From NCBI RefSeq assembly GCF_014905175.1, contig NC_057789.1, forward strand, positions 30,004,555-30,068,554: a stretch of DNA of 64,000 nt, read 5' to 3'. This document shows positions 61,231 through 64,000 of this stretch, one piece after another. The notes below the pieces were generated by a model. It was not told the origin of the DNA and ran no database searches. It saw only the letters and a list, made by a program, of their open reading frames with translations. Source of the DNA: Aphidius gifuensis (Eukaryota > Arthropoda > Insecta > Hymenoptera > Braconidae). Position numbers and translations under genes: made by a program. Within the stretch, counting starts at the first letter, position 1, and each line of letters starts with the position of its first letter.

Positions 61231-63388
61231 ATGGTTGAAATGGAAAAAGAGTACATACTTCAGTGGTCTGGCCATGCTGAACGTATCACTGAAAAATTAC
61301 GCCATTATGTATCAAATCAAGCACTCGTTGATGTTACATTACTTTGTCAAGATGAAAAATTACGTGTTCATAAGCTGGTACTTGCAGCAACATCTGAATA
61401 TTTTGAGGTAAATATAAAAAATAAATAAATAAATAAATATTTCATAATAATGATAATAATAATAAGAAAATTGTATAATGGTTTATTTTTATTTGACACA
61501 TGTTTATTTTTGTTAGGAGTTATTGGAGCAAGATTTGGGTCAGGAACCAATAATACTTTTGAAAGATTTAAATTTTGATATTTTAAAAGCAATGGTTGAA
61601 TTTATGTACTGTGGAGAAACAACAATTGCACATTGTCATTTACAATCATTACTAGATGCTGCACAATTATTTAAGGTAAAATGATAATTAACATTAACAT
61701 TAAATATTATTATTTATTAGTAATTGTGATAATTAATTAATTAATTTATTAATTTATATCAACAGATTAAAGATTTAGAGTCTATTGTTAATTTTATGAT
61801 GATGGATGACAATAAAACTGAAGAAGAATCAAATACTCAAGAAGAAGATTATGATTGTAGTTCAGCTAAATCAAATATAGATAGTAATACAGATGTTGCT
61901 GATGATGGTACATGTGTCAATAATTTATTTGATGATACAATATTAAAAACAAATGATGATGTATCAAGTGATAATGAGCGTAGTCATGATATCAAAATAT
62001 TAATAAATGATACTGATAGTACAAATGAATTAATAACCAGTGAATCAACATCTCAATCAGATAGTAATTCTGATAATGATAATGATGAAGATGAAGATGA
62101 TGATGAGGATAATGAGGATGATACAAAATTAATAAATAGTCATTTAGATTGTCATGAATTATCAAGTGAAGTTGGTGAATGTTTAAAAGTATATTCACAC
62201 AAAAAACGTACATCAATTGACAGTAAAACAAATTCAATGATGATTGATAAATATCCTGATCCAATATCATCATCATCGTCATCATCATCAAATGAACTTG
62301 CAACAAATTGCATTGATTTATCTTGTGATACAAAATGTGATACAACATTACCATCAACACTTGAAATGCAAGTTACTGATAACATATGGAATCTTGGTAA
62401 ATTTATTAATGATAAAAATAAAAATACAAATGATGATTTATTTAAAATGTCAGATTTTTCAACACACAGAAAAATTAATGAATTATTTTCAATTAGTAGC
62501 TGCAATATATCAAATAAAAGACCACCAGTTTTACGTAGAAGTGTTAGACTTAATAATAATGATGATACAATCAACAATAATAATATCAACAACAACAACA
62601 GTGAATTAAATAATTTAAAGAAAAAAGTATTTATTAAGAAAAATTTTAATTTAAAAACATTAAAATCTAAAAGAAAAAATAAAGAGTCTGATGAAAATAA
62701 TATTAATTTGAGAAAACCAGTTAATAATAATAATAATAATTCAAGATCACTGAGAAGTACAAGTAAATTAATTAAAAAAACAAATTCATATAATAAAATT
62801 GTTAAAGATGATAAAACAAAAACAATATCATCTTCATCCACATCATCGTCTTCATCATCATCATCATCTTCATCATTATTAAATAAAAATAATGAAACAT
62901 TTGTACCAATGAAATTAAATACAATAGCAAGTGTTGATCGTTCATTGTGGGGTGATATGTCTGATGTTATTGAATACAGTGAAAATAATAATAATAATAA
63001 TAATAATATATTGAATGAATATTCATCAAGCAAAGAAATACCATTTGCATTGGGTTTGTTACCATTGAGAGCAGCATTAGAAAGAATGCAAGCAGCACTT
63101 GATTATCAACCACGTAAAACTCGTTCATCAGTTGCACCAACAACAACAACAACAACAACAAAATTTGATACAAATAATACATCTAAAAGAAAAACAAATT
63201 CTTCAAGTGATAGTGATACTGGATCACCTAAAAAACAAATAAACACTGAATTTATTGATAATTGCACAAATATTTTTCATAAAAATATCATAAATGAATT
63301 GTCTTCCCAACAAATACATCATCATCATCACCATCATCACCATCATATCAATGCAATTATTAATCATACAACACCAGTCAAACGATGA
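61231..63388 (+). CDS. BTB/POZ protein, TTK-type, with disordered tail
   Basis: Exons 61231-61407, 61517-61675 and 61766-63388 give 652 residues. Residues ~8-125 form a BTB/POZ domain of the insect Tramtrack type (QWSGHAERI, VDVTLLCQDEKLRVHKLVLA, ILLKDLNFDILKAMVEFMYC). Such domains dimerise and usually sit on nuclear transcription regulators. The rest is low-complexity: acidic Asp/Glu runs, poly-Asn, a Ser run, basic KKK/RR patches that could be nuclear localisation signals, and a ten-residue His run near the end. No zinc finger or helix-turn-helix follows before the stop. In lola-type genes DNA-binding exons are spliced alternatively, so other 3' exons beyond the window are possible. The specific gene is not recognised. 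Confidence 0.88.
63341..63348 (+). repeat. Part of CAT/CAC run coding poly-His
   Basis: Within the BTB protein, CAT and CAC codons around 63319-63349 encode ten consecutive histidines. The mixture of CAT and CAC shows this is not a pure slippage tract. Confidence 0.7.
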
Positions 63389-64000
63389 CACAATTATATT
63401 ATATTATTATTTATAAAAAAGAAAATTATATAATATATTTTTTATGAATATTGAAATTTATTATTTTTTTTTTTTTTTTTTCCATTTTGAAATATTTTAA
63501 GCTAGGTGCAGGATTGATGGTTATTTAATTATTTAATTAATAATTAATTAATTTAGATATAATAATGCGAACAAATTAATTATATTTTAAAGCTCAAGTG
63601 CATTTTAAATTTAAGAAAAATTGAAAAATTATATATGAAAAAAAATTGTAAATATATATATTTTTATCATTAATTAATAATATTATATGTTTGTTTAATT
63701 GATAATAATTTAATTTATCTTTTGCTTTATGAGATTTAAACAAAATATTTAAATAATTGAATTGTGATGTTTTTTTAGATTAATTTAATTTTAATCTTTA
63801 ATCAATTTGTGCTGATATTTTTTTCTTTTTTTCGAATTATTAATAATTGTTAAATAACAAATGAGATATAAATTATAATGATAATAAATATTTTTTCAAG
63901 TAATAAAATTTATATATATGATATGGATAAAAATAAAGTTTATTTTTTTCACTAATTTTAGAATAAATAAATAAATAAAAAATCAACTCGTACTTGACTT
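63389..64000 (+). other. 3' UTR and downstream of the BTB gene
   Basis: AT-rich sequence to the window end. An AATAAA at 63932-63937 is a plausible poly(A) signal, giving a 3' UTR of about 550 bases. Nothing else is recognised. Confidence 0.5.

Noticed and set aside
62152..63033. Long minus-strand open frame of 293 codons, rich in Leu and Asp
   Set aside because: It is the reverse of the low-complexity coding exon of the BTB protein; AAT/GAT codon runs read backwards give Leu/Ile/Asp runs without stops.
1..64000. tRNA or rRNA genes, viral or bacterial inserts
   Set aside because: Reading both strands I saw no cloverleaf with A/B boxes, no rRNA-like block, and no viral or bacterial gene; all real coding regions are ordinary animal genes.

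Overview
This window is animal nuclear DNA from an insect. The evidence is spliced genes with GT-AG introns, very AT-rich introns and spacers (long A/T runs, simple repeats), and insect-type genes: a perilipin of the Lsd-1 kind, a TTK-type BTB protein and a slowpoke potassium channel. An AT-rich hymenopteran such as a parasitoid wasp would fit, but that is inference from composition and gene content. Every exon boundary given here was found by eye from splice dinucleotides, reading-frame phase and protein conservation; no transcript data were available.

Layout. At the left edge, 2-58 may be the last codons of an upstream gene. Then come a CASD1-like sialate O-acetyltransferase (+, 500-3381), an Mpv17-like inner-membrane protein (-, 3576-4206), a large classical cadherin of the insect midgut Bt-R1/Cad87A kind (-, 5025-10268) and a perilipin/Lsd-1 lipid-droplet protein (+, 11363-12959). 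The middle 38 kb (16153-54309, - strand) is one gene, slowpoke, the BK calcium-activated potassium channel. To its right are ASH2 (+, 57061-59228), a BolA-like protein (-, 59614-60163) and a BTB/POZ protein (+, 61231-63388). Neighbouring genes are unrelated in function, as expected in an animal genome.

The most interesting locus is slowpoke. Besides the constitutive exons (S0-S6, pore, RCK1, RCK2, calcium bowl) I read three sets of mutually exclusive exons: three 92-nt exons for the end of S6, two 106-nt exons in RCK1 and two 113-nt exons later in the gating ring. There is also a 27-nt microexon candidate in RCK1, a run of seven phase-1 exons of 21-75 nt in the RCK1-RCK2 linker, and an optional 60-nt exon before RCK2. 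If all choices were independent the arithmetic limit is 3x2x2x2x2^7x2 = 6144 coding forms. Several alternative exons are strikingly GC-rich for this locus, and perfect inverted repeats lie in introns next to two of the clusters. A MITE-like element with TTAA flanks sits between two of the S6 exons.

Second, the CASD1-like protein appears to have lost the Ser and His of its SGNH acyltransferase triad while keeping the multi-pass membrane domain. Third, the cadherin ectodomain is almost entirely in one 4.7-kb exon.
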